Assembly (NCBI RefSeq): GCF_022049065.2
Contig: NZ_CP095743.1
Span: 3,673,001-3,737,000, forward strand
Reading direction: 5' to 3'
Length of the DNA stretch: 64,000 bases
DNA from: Niallia sp. Man26
Lineage (GTDB): Bacteria > Bacillota > Bacilli > Bacillales > Cytobacillaceae
The translations under genes were made by a program, and so were the position numbers. Positions 16,690 through 25,401 of this stretch are shown one piece after another. The number at the start of each line of letters is the position of its first letter. Within the stretch, counting starts at the first letter, position 1. The notes under the pieces are model-generated. The model was not told where the DNA came from and searched no databases. It saw only the letters and a program-made list of their open reading frames with translations.

Positions 16690-17698
16690 TCTAGGTGTAC
16701 TTTGGTTTATCTTAGTTGCTGTCTTATTCATCGGGTTCTTCTTTCTAGAAGGATTTGATTTCGGTGTCGGCATGTCCACACAGTTAATTGCCAGAAATGA
16801 TATGGAAAGACGAATTCTCATTAACACAATCGGCCCATTCTGGGACGCAAATGAGGTTTGGCTGATAACAGCAGGAGGAGCGCTATTCGCTGCCTTCCCT
16901 CATTGGTATGCAACATTGTTCAGCGGATTTTATACACCGCTTGTCGTCGTGCTGCTTGCTTTAATTATTCGTGCAACAGGTTTTGAGTTCCGAGCAAAAG
17001 GAAATCACCCATTGTGGAAAAAGACATGGGACATCTGCATATTTTTAGGCAGTCTCCTTCCCCCACTCTTGTTTGGGGTTGTGTTTGCCTGCTTTATACA
17101 AGGACTTCCGATTGACAAAAACATGGAGCTTAATGCCGGCTTTTTCGATATTGTTAATGTTTACACACTAACAGGCGGCATTACTGTCCTTATGCTTTGT
17201 CTAGTTCACGGGCTTATGTTTACAACAATCCGGACTGTCGGCGATTTGCAGGACCGCGCCCGCAGCCTTGGCCAAAAACTACTGCCGCCATTAGGTATTT
17301 TATTAACAGCATTTACTGTAATGACATATATCAAAACGGATATCTTCGAAAGACAAGGCACCATCCTTTCCTTCCTGTTCGGAATCGGTGTTATTGCATT
17401 TGTTCTTAGCGGATATTTCATTTCTAGGAAAAAGGACGGCTGGGCATTTGGAATGACAGGTGCTGTCATTGCCCTCTCCTTTATATCCATTTTTATCGGC
17501 TTATTCCCAAGACTGATGATCAGCTCGATCAACAGCACATTTAGCTTAACGGTTTCCAATGCAGCCTCCGGCCATTATTCCTTAAAGGTAATGACCATTG
17601 TCGCACTTACCTTGCTGCCTTTTGTATTAGGGTATCAAATTTGGAGCTATATTGTATTCCGTAAACGCGTTACAGAAAAGTCCCATCTGGAGTACTGA
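16682..17698 (+). CDS. cydB: Cytochrome bd oxidase subunit II
   Basis: A 338-residue membrane protein with the CydB signature EGFDFGVGM near residue 25 and GPFWDANEVWLITAGGALFAAFP at about 52-74 (GPFWDANEVW shown as key part). It forms the oxidase with CydA. ATG 16682 follows AAGGAGGGTTTCC and overlaps the cydA stop by 8 nt; its own stop overlaps the next ATG, so the operon is tightly coupled. Confidence 0.97.
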   Translation: MFDLGVLWFILVAVLFIGFFFLEGFDFGVGMSTQLIARNDMERRILINTIGPFWDANEVWLITAGGALFAAFPHWYATLFSGFYTPLVVVLLALIIRATGFEFRAKGNHPLWKKTWDICIFLGSLLPPLLFGVVFACFIQGLPIDKNMELNAGFFDIVNVYTLTGGITVLMLCLVHGLMFTTIRTVGDLQDRARSLGQKLLPPLGILLTAFTVMTYIKTDIFERQGTILSFLFGIGVIAFVLSGYFISRKKDGWAFGMTGAVIALSFISIFIGLFPRLMISSINSTFSLTVSNAASGHYSLKVMTIVALTLLPFVLGYQIWSYIVFRKRVTEKSHLEY

Positions 17699-19398
17699 TG
17701 GATAAAAACTTAATGAAGTCAAAAGGAATCAAGCCGATTCTTGCATTGCTAGCTGTTTCAACAATCTTTCAAGGTGCCGCCATTATTCTGCAAGCCAAGT
17801 GGCTTGCAGAGGCGATCACCTCTTTATTTAATGGGGAAAAAATTCAAGAACAATATGAGACGATCATATTGTTCTTGTTGGCATTTCTGGTTCGCCATCT
17901 TCTCCAGCTCTTCCAGCAGAGCATCTCCTCTCGCTTTACTGAAAAAACGAGCAGGGAACTGCGCGCCCGTCTTATCAATAAATTGTTTCAGCTTGGACCG
18001 AAATATACGAAAAAACAAGGGAGCGGAAATATATCAACACTTGTACTTGAGGGAATATCCCAATACAAAGGTTATGTAGAGCTGATTTTGCCAAGGATGA
18101 TCAGCACTGCCGTGATTCCGCCAATGATATTACTGTTTGTTTATTGGAAGGATTGGATTGCAGGCATCATTCTGACCATTACCATGCCAATTTTAATAGG
18201 TTTTCTTATCCTTGTTGGGCTAGCAGCAAAGGGGCAAATGAACAGACAGCTCGCAACATATCGAATTCTTTCCAATCATTTTCTCGATTCTTTGAGAGGA
18301 TTGGAAACACTTAAGTTTCTTGGAAAAAGTAAAAAACACAGTGACAATATTGTTAAAGTCAGCGAACAATATCGGACTGCCACGATGAAAACACTGCGTG
18401 TCGCTTTCCTATCTTCTTTTGCACTAGACTTTTTCACTTCATTATCTGTTGCTTCTGTTGCCGTTAATTTAGGTGTCCGCCTTATCAATGAGAACTTGAT
18501 GCTGCTGCCGGCACTGATGATTTTAATTTTAGCACCTGAATACTTTCTGCCAGTCAGAATGGTTGGAGCTGACTATCATGCTACATTAAATGGCAAAGAA
18601 GCAGGTGCATCCATCTTGGGAATTCTCGATGAGAAAAGTGATGATATTTCGAGTAGGCAAGATGCAGATATACAGGACATTTCTTCCATTTCATTTGAGC
18701 ATGTTGGCTACCAGCATGCTCAAAGTGAACAGTTTACACTTAAAGATATTTCCTTCCATATTAATGGCAGTAGAAAGGTTGGAATTGTCGGTGAAAGTGG
18801 CGCAGGGAAATCAACACTTATCGACTTGCTCAGCGGTTTCTCTGCAAATACAGAGGGAACCATTTTGCTAAACAAGAAAGCTATCCCTAGCCTCATGCAA
18901 GAAAAATGGCGACAACAAACGGTTTATATCCCACAGTCGCCGTATATTTTCAGCATGACATTGCGAGATAATATTAAGTTTTACTGTCCAGAAGCGAAAG
19001 ATGAGGACGTGGAAAATGCCTTACAAGCAACTGGATTGGAAGCATTGTACCGCTCCCTTCCAAATGGACTCGATGAAATGCTTGGTGATGGCGGCAGGAC
19101 ACTCAGCGGCGGACAAGAACAGCGGATTGCATTAGCGAGAGCCTTCCTTACCGATCGGAAAGTCATGCTGCTAGACGAACCTACGTCCCACTTAGATATT
19201 GAAACAGAGTACGAATTAAAGGAGACAATGCTTCCATTATTTGAAGATAAGCTTGTCTTTTTAGCAACACACCGCCTTCATTGGATGAAGGACATGGATC
19301 AGATTTTCGTAATGGAAGACGGTAAAATAGTTGAAAACGGCACACATGAAGAGCTTGTAACAGCAAAAGGAAGCTATTACAAGCTGCTGACACAGTAA
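17698..19398 (+). CDS. cydC: Cytochrome bd assembly ABC transporter CydC (exporter half)
   Basis: One half of the heterodimeric ABC exporter required to assemble cytochrome bd; in E. coli CydDC exports glutathione and cysteine and binds heme. About 300 residues of six-helix membrane domain are followed by an ATPase with Walker A GESGAGKS, signature LSGGQEQR, Walker B VMLLDEPT and H-loop ATHR. ATG 17698 overlaps the cydB stop (TGATG). Length 566 residues is normal. Named after the Bacillus gene order; it corresponds to E. coli CydD. Confidence 0.94.
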   Translation: MDKNLMKSKGIKPILALLAVSTIFQGAAIILQAKWLAEAITSLFNGEKIQEQYETIILFLLAFLVRHLLQLFQQSISSRFTEKTSRELRARLINKLFQLGPKYTKKQGSGNISTLVLEGISQYKGYVELILPRMISTAVIPPMILLFVYWKDWIAGIILTITMPILIGFLILVGLAAKGQMNRQLATYRILSNHFLDSLRGLETLKFLGKSKKHSDNIVKVSEQYRTATMKTLRVAFLSSFALDFFTSLSVASVAVNLGVRLINENLMLLPALMILILAPEYFLPVRMVGADYHATLNGKEAGASILGILDEKSDDISSRQDADIQDISSISFEHVGYQHAQSEQFTLKDISFHINGSRKVGIVGESGAGKSTLIDLLSGFSANTEGTILLNKKAIPSLMQEKWRQQTVYIPQSPYIFSMTLRDNIKFYCPEAKDEDVENALQATGLEALYRSLPNGLDEMLGDGGRTLSGGQEQRIALARAFLTDRKVMLLDEPTSHLDIETEYELKETMLPLFEDKLVFLATHRLHWMKDMDQIFVMEDGKIVENGTHEELVTAKGSYYKLLTQ

Positions 19399-19411
19399 GG
19401 AGCTGCTAATC

Positions 19412-21154
19412 ATGAAAGAAGACAAATGGATATTTCCGTTTATGAGAGAAAACGCTGGACGAATCCTAATCATTCTCTTATTGGCCATCATGGCACTCGG
19501 TACAGGAGCAATGCTCACCTTTACGTCCGGCTTCTTGATCAGCAGATCTGCTATGCCGATTGAAAACATCCTGATGGTTTATATTCCCATCGTCGGTGTG
19601 AGGGCATTCGGAATCAGCCGAGCTGTGTTCAGCTACCTGGAAAGACTGGCAGGTCATGATGCGGTGCTGCGTATATTATCGAAAATGCGCATTAAGCTTT
19701 ACCGTATTTTAGAGCCACAGGCACTTTTCATTAAAAGCCGCTTCAAGATGGGCGATATGCTCGGTGTGCTGGCTGAAGATATTGAACAGCTGCAATATAT
19801 TTACTTGAGGACGATTTTCCCTACAATTGCCGCCTTTGTACTTTATATCATCGTCATCTGCTCTATCGGAATTCTTGATATTCCGTTTGCAATCTTAATG
19901 GCCATATATTTAGCATTGCTGCTTATTGTGTTTCCGATTTGCTCTCTCTTTTTAATGAGAAAAAAACAAACAGACTATAAACAGCGAAGGAACGGGCTAT
20001 ATCAAAGATTGACTGACAGTGTTTTAGGCATCACAGATTGGGTTATCAGCGGGCGCTCTGGCAGCTTTATTTCCTCTTATGAAGAAGATGAAGTCTCTGC
20101 TGCTCAGGTAAACAGCAGGCTAACAAGCTTTTCAAGATGGCGTAATTTTGCACAGCAGGCAGTTTCTGCATTAGTTATCACTTCTTTGCTTGTTTGGGCT
20201 GCTGAACAGTATGCACAAGGGCATATACCAGCTACATTGATTGCCGCAATAGTTTTAGTAGCATTACCTATACTGGACGCACTTCTCGTCGTTTCCGAGG
20301 CATTCGAAAGAATTCCAGGCTATCAGGATTCCTTGAACAGACTAAAAAAAATAGAAAACGGTGCTGAACAAAAAATTAGCGCACAGGAAACTGCTGCAAA
20401 AGAAGATTCTGTTCACATTAAGCTCGAGCAAGTTTCCTATTCCTACACAAAAGCTGATATTCCTTCCGTTCAAAATGTTTCTGTGGATATCCCACAAGGA
20501 AAAAGAATTGCAGTTATCGGCAGAAGCGGTGCTGGAAAATCAACATTATTAAAGCTAATCCAAGGAGCGATTCCTGCTCAAGTTGGAAGAGTATCCTATA
20601 ATGGAAAGACTGCTTGCGTTCAGATGGACTCTTCAGCAATCATTTCTGTACTAAATCAAAATCCTCATCTTTTTGATACAACGCTAAGAAACAATGTGCT
20701 GTTAGGATCAGAAAATGCTGGTGACAAGGAATTAAATGAGGCAATTAACCTTGCCCAGCTCAGTGATTTAGTCCAAAAACTGCCAGAAGGACTGGACACA
20801 TTTATGCAGGAAACAGGGCAGCGCTTTTCTGGAGGCGAAAGACAGCGTGTCGCACTTGCGAGAATTCTCTTAAAAGACACACCAGTAGTCATTTTAGATG
20901 AGCCAAATGCAAGCCTAGATCCTCGTACAGAAAAGGAGCTTCTGCAGACCATCTTTACCGCTCTAGAGGGAAAATCAGTCATCTGGATTACTCATCATTT
21001 AGTCGGCGTAGAGCATATGGATGAGATTCTCTTTATGGAAGCAGGCCAGATAGTAATGAGGGGCACCCATACGGAACTTCTGAAAGAGAAACGCTACAGA
21101 CAGCTATATGAACTGGATCATCCAGATTTTCTCTTAAAAAAAGATGAGGCATGA
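19412..21154 (+). CDS. cydD: Cytochrome bd assembly ABC transporter CydD (exporter half)
   Basis: The second half-transporter, 580 residues. The membrane domain occupies about residues 1-310, then the ATPase with Walker A GRSGAGKST, signature FSGGERQR, Walker B VVILDEPN and H-loop THH. The Walker B ends in EPN rather than EPT, still with the catalytic glutamate. GGAGCTGCTAATC precedes the ATG 13 nt after cydC. Last gene of the operon. Confidence 0.94.
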   Translation: MKEDKWIFPFMRENAGRILIILLLAIMALGTGAMLTFTSGFLISRSAMPIENILMVYIPIVGVRAFGISRAVFSYLERLAGHDAVLRILSKMRIKLYRILEPQALFIKSRFKMGDMLGVLAEDIEQLQYIYLRTIFPTIAAFVLYIIVICSIGILDIPFAILMAIYLALLLIVFPICSLFLMRKKQTDYKQRRNGLYQRLTDSVLGITDWVISGRSGSFISSYEEDEVSAAQVNSRLTSFSRWRNFAQQAVSALVITSLLVWAAEQYAQGHIPATLIAAIVLVALPILDALLVVSEAFERIPGYQDSLNRLKKIENGAEQKISAQETAAKEDSVHIKLEQVSYSYTKADIPSVQNVSVDIPQGKRIAVIGRSGAGKSTLLKLIQGAIPAQVGRVSYNGKTACVQMDSSAIISVLNQNPHLFDTTLRNNVLLGSENAGDKELNEAINLAQLSDLVQKLPEGLDTFMQETGQRFSGGERQRVALARILLKDTPVVILDEPNASLDPRTEKELLQTIFTALEGKSVIWITHHLVGVEHMDEILFMEAGQIVMRGTHTELLKEKRYRQLYELDHPDFLLKKDEA

Positions 21155-21173
21155 TTAACTGCCTCATCTTTTT
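21141..21173 (+). terminator. Terminator of cydABCD
   Basis: AAGATGAGGCA (21141-21151) pairs with TGCCTCATCTT (21160-21170), followed by T. The hairpin overlaps the cydD stop codon. Confidence 0.88.
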
Positions 21174-21182
21174 GTTTATTAT

Positions 21183-22082
21183 TTATGTCGTTACGACTTG
21201 CCCGCCGTTTATATGAATAACTTCCCCTGTCGTGTAGCTTGAATCATCAGACGCCAGGTATACATAAGCAGGCGCAAGCTCAAACGGCTGGCCGGCCCGT
21301 TTCATTGGTGTATCGGTCCCGAAAGTCATAACATTCTTTTCAGAAAAGCTTGCCGGAATCAATGGTGTCCAAATTGGACCAGGCGCAACAGCATTCACCC
21401 TGATTTTCTTTTTAGCCAACGACTTAGATAACGACCTTGTCAATGTAAGAATTGCACCCTTTGTAGCTGAGTAATCAATTAAATCCTTATTTCCCTCATA
21501 TGCAGTGACAGAAGTTGTATTAATGATGGAACTTCCCGCCTTTAAATGAGGAAGCACAACCTTTATTAAGTAAAAGAATGAAAATATATTCGTCTCAAAG
21601 GTATTCAGCAATTGTTCCTTTGTAATGTTAAGAATGCTCTTTTGTACAAATTGTACGGCATGGTTATTGACTAATATATCAATTTTTCCAAAACGCTGGA
21701 TTGCCCTTTGTGCAACAACCGCTGCGTTTTCTTCGACTCTGAGGTCTGCTGCAATAAATAAACTTTCTCCGCCCAGCTGTTTAATTCGCTGCTCTGTCTC
21801 TTGGGCATCTCTGTGTTCATTTAAGTAAACGATAACGACCTTTGCCCCTTCCTTTACAAAGGCATATGCTGCTGCCCTGCCAATACCGCTGTCGCCGCCT
21901 GTAATAATTGCCACTTTCCCCTTGAGCTTGCCGCTGCCTTGATAGTTGGGATTTTCTGAAATAGGCAGTGGGTTCATCTCATATTCAAAGCCTGGCATTC
22001 TGTTCTGATGCTGCGGGGGAAAGGCTATGGGGATCGTTTTCACTTCTTGCTTTTGATCATAATATGGATATTCGGGATACAT
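21183..22082 (-). CDS. SDR family oxidoreductase (general stress protein 39-like)
   Basis: A short-chain dehydrogenase of 299 residues. It has an extra N-terminal segment of about 50 residues rich in Tyr and Pro that ends in GFEYEMNPLP, then KGKVAIITGGDSGIGRAAA for NAD(P) binding, NNHA, and the catalytic Ser/Tyr/Lys (INTTS, YSATKGA). The extended form resembles B. subtilis YdaD/GSP39 and YhdF. Substrate unknown. ATG 22082 follows AAAGGAGTGCGAATATA; the frame is open to 22148. Confidence 0.88.
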   Translation of the reverse strand: MYPEYPYYDQKQEVKTIPIAFPPQHQNRMPGFEYEMNPLPISENPNYQGSGKLKGKVAIITGGDSGIGRAAAYAFVKEGAKVVIVYLNEHRDAQETEQRIKQLGGESLFIAADLRVEENAAVVAQRAIQRFGKIDILVNNHAVQFVQKSILNITKEQLLNTFETNIFSFFYLIKVVLPHLKAGSSIINTTSVTAYEGNKDLIDYSATKGAILTLTRSLSKSLAKKKIRVNAVAPGPIWTPLIPASFSEKNVMTFGTDTPMKRAGQPFELAPAYVYLASDDSSYTTGEVIHINGGQVVTT

Positions 22083-22147
22083 TATATTCGCACTCCTTTG
22101 GGCCTTTGTCTTTACATATGGTATGCCCAGTAAGAAGAAGTGGTGCA

Positions 22148-22624
22148 TTATGACAGAATATCAGCGAGCACTGCGTCTGTCGCAGACATTAAATCCTTAA
22201 CTTCCAGTTCAATCTGCAGACCTATTTTTCCTCCGCTGACAACAATGGACGGCAGCCCATCTGCACCTTTATCAAGCACTGTTGTATATTTTTTCTTCAT
22301 GCCCACAGGTGAGCAACCGCCTCTAATATAACCTGTAAGCTTTTGAATATCTTTTACTGCTGCCATTTCAACCTTTTTAGCATGAACTGCTTTTGCTGCT
22401 TTTTTTAAATCTAGCTCCTCGGCAACTGGAATAACAAAAACATAAACCTCCTTCCCCCCATCTTGGACAACAAGTGTTTTATACACAATCTTATTATCAA
22501 CACCAATCTTGTCCGCTACAGAAACACCGTCAATTTTTCCATCTTTATTTTCATACGAGTGAATTTTATAACTGACGTTTAATCCATCCAGAATTCGCAT
22601 TGCATTTGTTTTTCCTTTGGCCAT
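22148..22624 (-). CDS. ybaK: Cys-tRNA(Pro) deacylase, YbaK/EbsC family
   Basis: A 158-residue trans-editing protein that hydrolyses Cys-tRNA(Pro). The family lysine in YKTLVVQ, the GYIRGGCSPVGMKKK segment and the IVVSGGKIGLQIEL segment match YbaK. The start ATG follows a GGGAAGTGATTAGATGG context, with the AGTGATTAG site. Stand-alone gene; the upstream SDR gene begins 66 nt past its stop. Confidence 0.92.
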   Translation of the reverse strand: MAKGKTNAMRILDGLNVSYKIHSYENKDGKIDGVSVADKIGVDNKIVYKTLVVQDGGKEVYVFVIPVAEELDLKKAAKAVHAKKVEMAAVKDIQKLTGYIRGGCSPVGMKKKYTTVLDKGADGLPSIVVSGGKIGLQIELEVKDLMSATDAVLADILS

Positions 22625-22786
22625 CTAATCACTTCCCACTCTCTACTCTCTTTTTTTCATTATAGCTCATCCCTTTCTCTAAATCCCGCCCATTACCAGA
22701 ACCTATTTTTAAGATGTGCCATATAGTATTGGAAAGCTTCCTTATTTCAGCAGGAAGCAAAATGCTTTCGGACTATTGGAGGAATA

Positions 22787-23512
22787 ATGATGAAACCATC
22801 CTATCAAGATGCACTAGCTTACTACGGGGTAAACGGTGCCCATCCTGGCGGACTTTCCTTGACCAAATACTTGCTGCAGCAAGAAAGAATAACATCAACA
22901 ACACAACTTTTAGACGCAGGCTGCGGCACAGGACAAACCTCCGCCTTTATAAAAAAACATTATCCATGCTCTGTCACAAGCATCGATCTTCATCCAACAA
23001 TGATAAAAAGAGCAGCAATCCGTTTCCAAAGGGAGAACTTACCTATCAGACTGCTTGAAGGCAGCGTTGAAAAGCTTCCTTTTCCTGATGGAAGCTTCGA
23101 TATTATTCTTGTAGAATCTGTCCTTATCTTTACAGATATCCGCAGCTCTTTGAGTGAGCTAAAGCGAGTGCTGAAGCCAAATGGTGTCGTCCTTGCATTG
23201 GAAATGACATCTGAAAGGGATTTGACACCAGCAGAACAAGGCAATATGCGGGCTGTGTATGGTATTGACAGGGTATATACAGAAGGAGAATGGGTGCGCA
23301 GCTTAGTGAACGCAGGATTTACAAATGTAGACATAAAGCTGTCTCATACTGTTTTCTCCCATATGTATGCCAATATGGAAGCCGAAGAAGAGGAAATGGA
23401 TTTTACTGTTTCAAGAAATATGGAAATGGAAAATAAGCTATCAGAGCATGCGCAAATCTTATACACATATGGAAATTTCATTGGTTATCGTGTTTACAGG
23501 GCCTCTTTGTAA
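22787..23512 (+). CDS. Class I SAM-dependent methyltransferase
   Basis: A 241-residue methyltransferase. Motif I LLDAGCGTGQTS (about residues 39-50), the acidic SIDLHPTM loop, and motif IV FDIILVESVL define a class I Rossmann enzyme of the UbiE/Methyltransf_11 type. The substrate cannot be inferred. TTGGAGGAATA precedes ATGATG at 22787. A 7-bp hairpin (22736-22742 with 22752-22758) lies in the leader. Confidence 0.86.
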   Translation: MMKPSYQDALAYYGVNGAHPGGLSLTKYLLQQERITSTTQLLDAGCGTGQTSAFIKKHYPCSVTSIDLHPTMIKRAAIRFQRENLPIRLLEGSVEKLPFPDGSFDIILVESVLIFTDIRSSLSELKRVLKPNGVVLALEMTSERDLTPAEQGNMRAVYGIDRVYTEGEWVRSLVNAGFTNVDIKLSHTVFSHMYANMEAEEEEMDFTVSRNMEMENKLSEHAQILYTYGNFIGYRVYRASL

Positions 23513-23520
23513 ACGAAGGA

Positions 23521-23550
23521 AACCTCCTGAAAAATCAGGAGGTTATTTTT
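23521..23550. terminator. Bidirectional terminator
   Basis: AACCTCCTGA (23521-23530) pairs with TCAGGAGGTT (23535-23544), followed by ATTTTT. It separates the convergent methyltransferase and flavoprotein genes. Confidence 0.85.
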
Positions 23551-24445
23551 CATTTAATAAAGATTTGTGTATCCAAATAGCAGCCTGAGAGCCATCCCCC
23601 ATCGCAATCGTCACTTGTTCGGAATGAGCAACAACATCTCCAGCAGCCCAAACATTCTCGACATTTGTCATCTTTGTTCTGCCATCAACCGTTATATGGT
23701 TGTTATCCATGACTTGAACGCCAAGCTGTCTGGCCAGTTCTGACTTAACAATATTGCCGCCAAATGCAATAAAGCTGTGTTCTCCTTCAAGAAATTCTCC
23801 ATCTTCTAATGTATAACCTTTCAAGTTGGATCCTTCTGCTTCTACCTTTTTAATCTGCTTATTTATGACAGGAATATGATGCTCGTCCAGCTTCTTCTGC
23901 ACTTCCTCATCAATTGCTTCACCGCCGTGATTAATGTAAACTAGCTCCTGCGTCCAATAAGTCAATGTTAATGCCATATTAGCACCGACTTTGCCATTGC
24001 CGATAACAATCGTCTTCTTGTTCTTAACCTCATATCCGTCACAATCTGGACAAAGATAAACACTGATACCTAAACAAGGATATAGCTCAGGAAATGGCGG
24101 AATATTATCAATGATACCAGTTGCGAGCAATAGTCTTTTCGCCTCAAACTCCCCTGCTTCTGTATAAATATGAAAAGAGTCACTCTGCTTCTCTACTTTA
24201 GTAGCGGCAGCAGCAAGAAACTCGACACCAAGGCTTTCTGCATGCTGCTTTCCCTTCTGACGCAGCTCGATACCGCTGATACCGTCCGGATAGCCAAGGA
24301 TATTATGATAACTCCTGCAAAGAGTAGACCTGCCCTTTTCTGAATCAATCACCAATACATTATGTTTATACCTGCCAAGCTGAATAGCCGCCTGCAAGCC
24401 AGCGATACCTCCGCCAATAATTGCACAATCCAATGTTTTCTTCAT
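23543..24445 (-). CDS. NAD(P)/FAD-dependent oxidoreductase, thioredoxin-reductase-like
   Basis: A 300-residue two-domain flavoprotein. The FAD-binding GGGIAGLQAAI is at about residues 11-21, the NAD(P)-binding IGNGKVGAN near 150, and the C-terminal FAD motif near AAGDV. A CPDCDG motif at about residues 132-137 sits where thioredoxin reductases have CxxCDG, so the protein could have a redox-active disulfide. The flanking residues differ from the canonical CATCDG, and no thioredoxin gene is near. Substrate unknown. Confidence 0.82.
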   Translation of the reverse strand: MKKTLDCAIIGGGIAGLQAAIQLGRYKHNVLVIDSEKGRSTLCRSYHNILGYPDGISGIELRQKGKQHAESLGVEFLAAAATKVEKQSDSFHIYTEAGEFEAKRLLLATGIIDNIPPFPELYPCLGISVYLCPDCDGYEVKNKKTIVIGNGKVGANMALTLTYWTQELVYINHGGEAIDEEVQKKLDEHHIPVINKQIKKVEAEGSNLKGYTLEDGEFLEGEHSFIAFGGNIVKSELARQLGVQVMDNNHITVDGRTKMTNVENVWAAGDVVAHSEQVTIAMGDGSQAAIWIHKSLLNEK

Positions 24446-24630
24446 TATGAACTCCTCTTATTAAAGTTTATCGGTTTTATTAGATTTCCTGAATCGAATG
24501 ATGTTTATACAAGGCGAAATGGTGAACATCTTTTTTACTGTTTTTCCCAAAATAGACATGAATACTTTTCAAGTTGGCTATAATAAGTCATAATAGATTC
24601 AGCAACCCCAAATTAAGGAAGTGGTTTTGT
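24446..24630 (+). promoter_or_regulatory. Leader of the small ORF, with a -10-like box
   Basis: This 185-nt gap is AT-rich. TATAAT lies at 24579-24584 without a convincing -35. The AAGGAAGTGG ribosome site of the small downstream ORF ends at 24624. Nothing else is recognised. Confidence 0.35.
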
Positions 24631-24792
24631 TTGCAGCTGGTAAAAAGGGAGCTTGCGCGCTTATTAGACGATCACAGCAGATGCCCTGATTTTCTTATAA
24701 AAAGGGAAATCGAAATAGACATACAATTATTAAAGGAAGCCATTTCCATCTTCGAAGAACAGCAGAACAGCTTCCACCAGAAAGAAACCTGA
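24631..24792 (+). CDS. Small hypothetical protein (54 aa, TTG start)
   Basis: The frame is open from 24574, but AAGGAAGTGG lies 6 nt before a TTG at 24631, so the likely product is 54 residues: LQLVKRELARLLDD, a RCPDF turn, then a charged helix EIEIDIQLLKEAISIFEEQQ. It has no signal or membrane segment and looks like a helical hairpin. I do not recognise the family. It ends 11 nt before a c-di-GMP riboswitch on the same strand. Confidence 0.55.
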   Translation: MQLVKRELARLLDDHSRCPDFLIKREIEIDIQLLKEAISIFEEQQNSFHQKET

Positions 24793-24802
24793 ATATATGA
24801 AT

Positions 24803-24890
24803 ATCTTGCAAAGGCAAATTTTACGAAAGTAAAAGACGCAAAGCCACGGACCTAAGATAGACAACCTATTATGGCCGCCGGGCTGCCAGG
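24803..24890 (+). ncRNA. Class I cyclic di-GMP riboswitch (GEMM-I)
   Basis: The sequence carries the GEMM-I core in order: GGCAAA, a stem TTTTAC/GTAAAA closed by a GAAA tetraloop (24820-24833), GACGCAAAGCC, the tetraloop receptor parts CCTAAG and TATGG around an ATAG/CTAT stem, and GGGCTGCC at the 3' end. These invariant segments are the ligand-binding and tetraloop-receptor elements of the class. No plus-strand ORF follows within the next 16 kb, so the usual target gene is absent. Confidence 0.9.
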
Positions 24891-24921
24891 ATCCTTTATA
24901 GTTCCATTAATACCCCAATAG

Positions 24922-24953
24922 AAAAAAGCATAACTTCTAATGAAATTATGCTT
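24922..24953 (-). terminator. Terminator ending the immunity-gene array
   Basis: On the minus strand AAGCATAA (24953-24946) pairs with TTATGCTT (24933-24926), followed by a T-run. It ends minus-strand transcription about 30 nt short of the riboswitch on the other strand. Confidence 0.78.
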
Positions 24954-24998
24954 AAAAGTATCTCTTATAAACTTTAGTCCTTCATTACTCATATCCAT

Positions 24999-25353
24999 TT
25001 ACTCTAATATTATATCTTTGCGATTCTCTGTTAAGATAACCTCTTCTAGAGGAAACCATTTCTCATAATAATATTTGTCTGTCCTATCAAACTGATATTT
25101 CATAGCTAATTTAGCATCACCTGTGCCGAGAAATACCTTTCCGTCTACTATGCGTGGACTGACATTAAATGTTTTTCCCTTATATTCTGCTAGATCATTT
25201 TGGTTTATTCTTTTCTTATAAATCCCTCTACCATATGTATCAACAAAATCACTGTCTATCTTAGAAATATCCTCAATGCATATTATTATCCATATCTTTT
25301 GTAACTTTATATTCTTCACCTTTATAGATTCCATAATAACCTTTTTTTATCAC
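24999..25353 (-). pseudogene. Frameshifted immunity-like gene (GTGDAK family, copy A)
   Basis: A real start is visible at GTG 25353, 7 nt after GGAGGAA. It encodes IKKGYYGIYKGEEYKVTKDM and then meets a TGA at 25275-25273. The protein continues in another frame with EDISKIDSDFVDTYGRG and ends with VFLGTGDAKLAMKYQF and KYYYEKWFPLEEVIL. One frameshift near 25265-25280 joins the two parts into a protein of about 118 residues. The longest intact frame (111 aa from 25334) therefore has a false N-terminus. I infer an immunity role from its place behind the LXG toxin. Confidence 0.72.
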
Positions 25354-25401
25354 AACTGTATTCCTCCATTAATATATTATCGGAATTAAACATTTATGGT
25401 A

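Noticed and set aside
24999-25334. Intact 111-residue hypothetical protein as its own gene
   Set aside because: The better start (GTG 25353 with GGAGGAA) is in another frame whose peptide fits the family; the first 20 residues of the 111-residue frame look artificial, so it was called a pseudogene.
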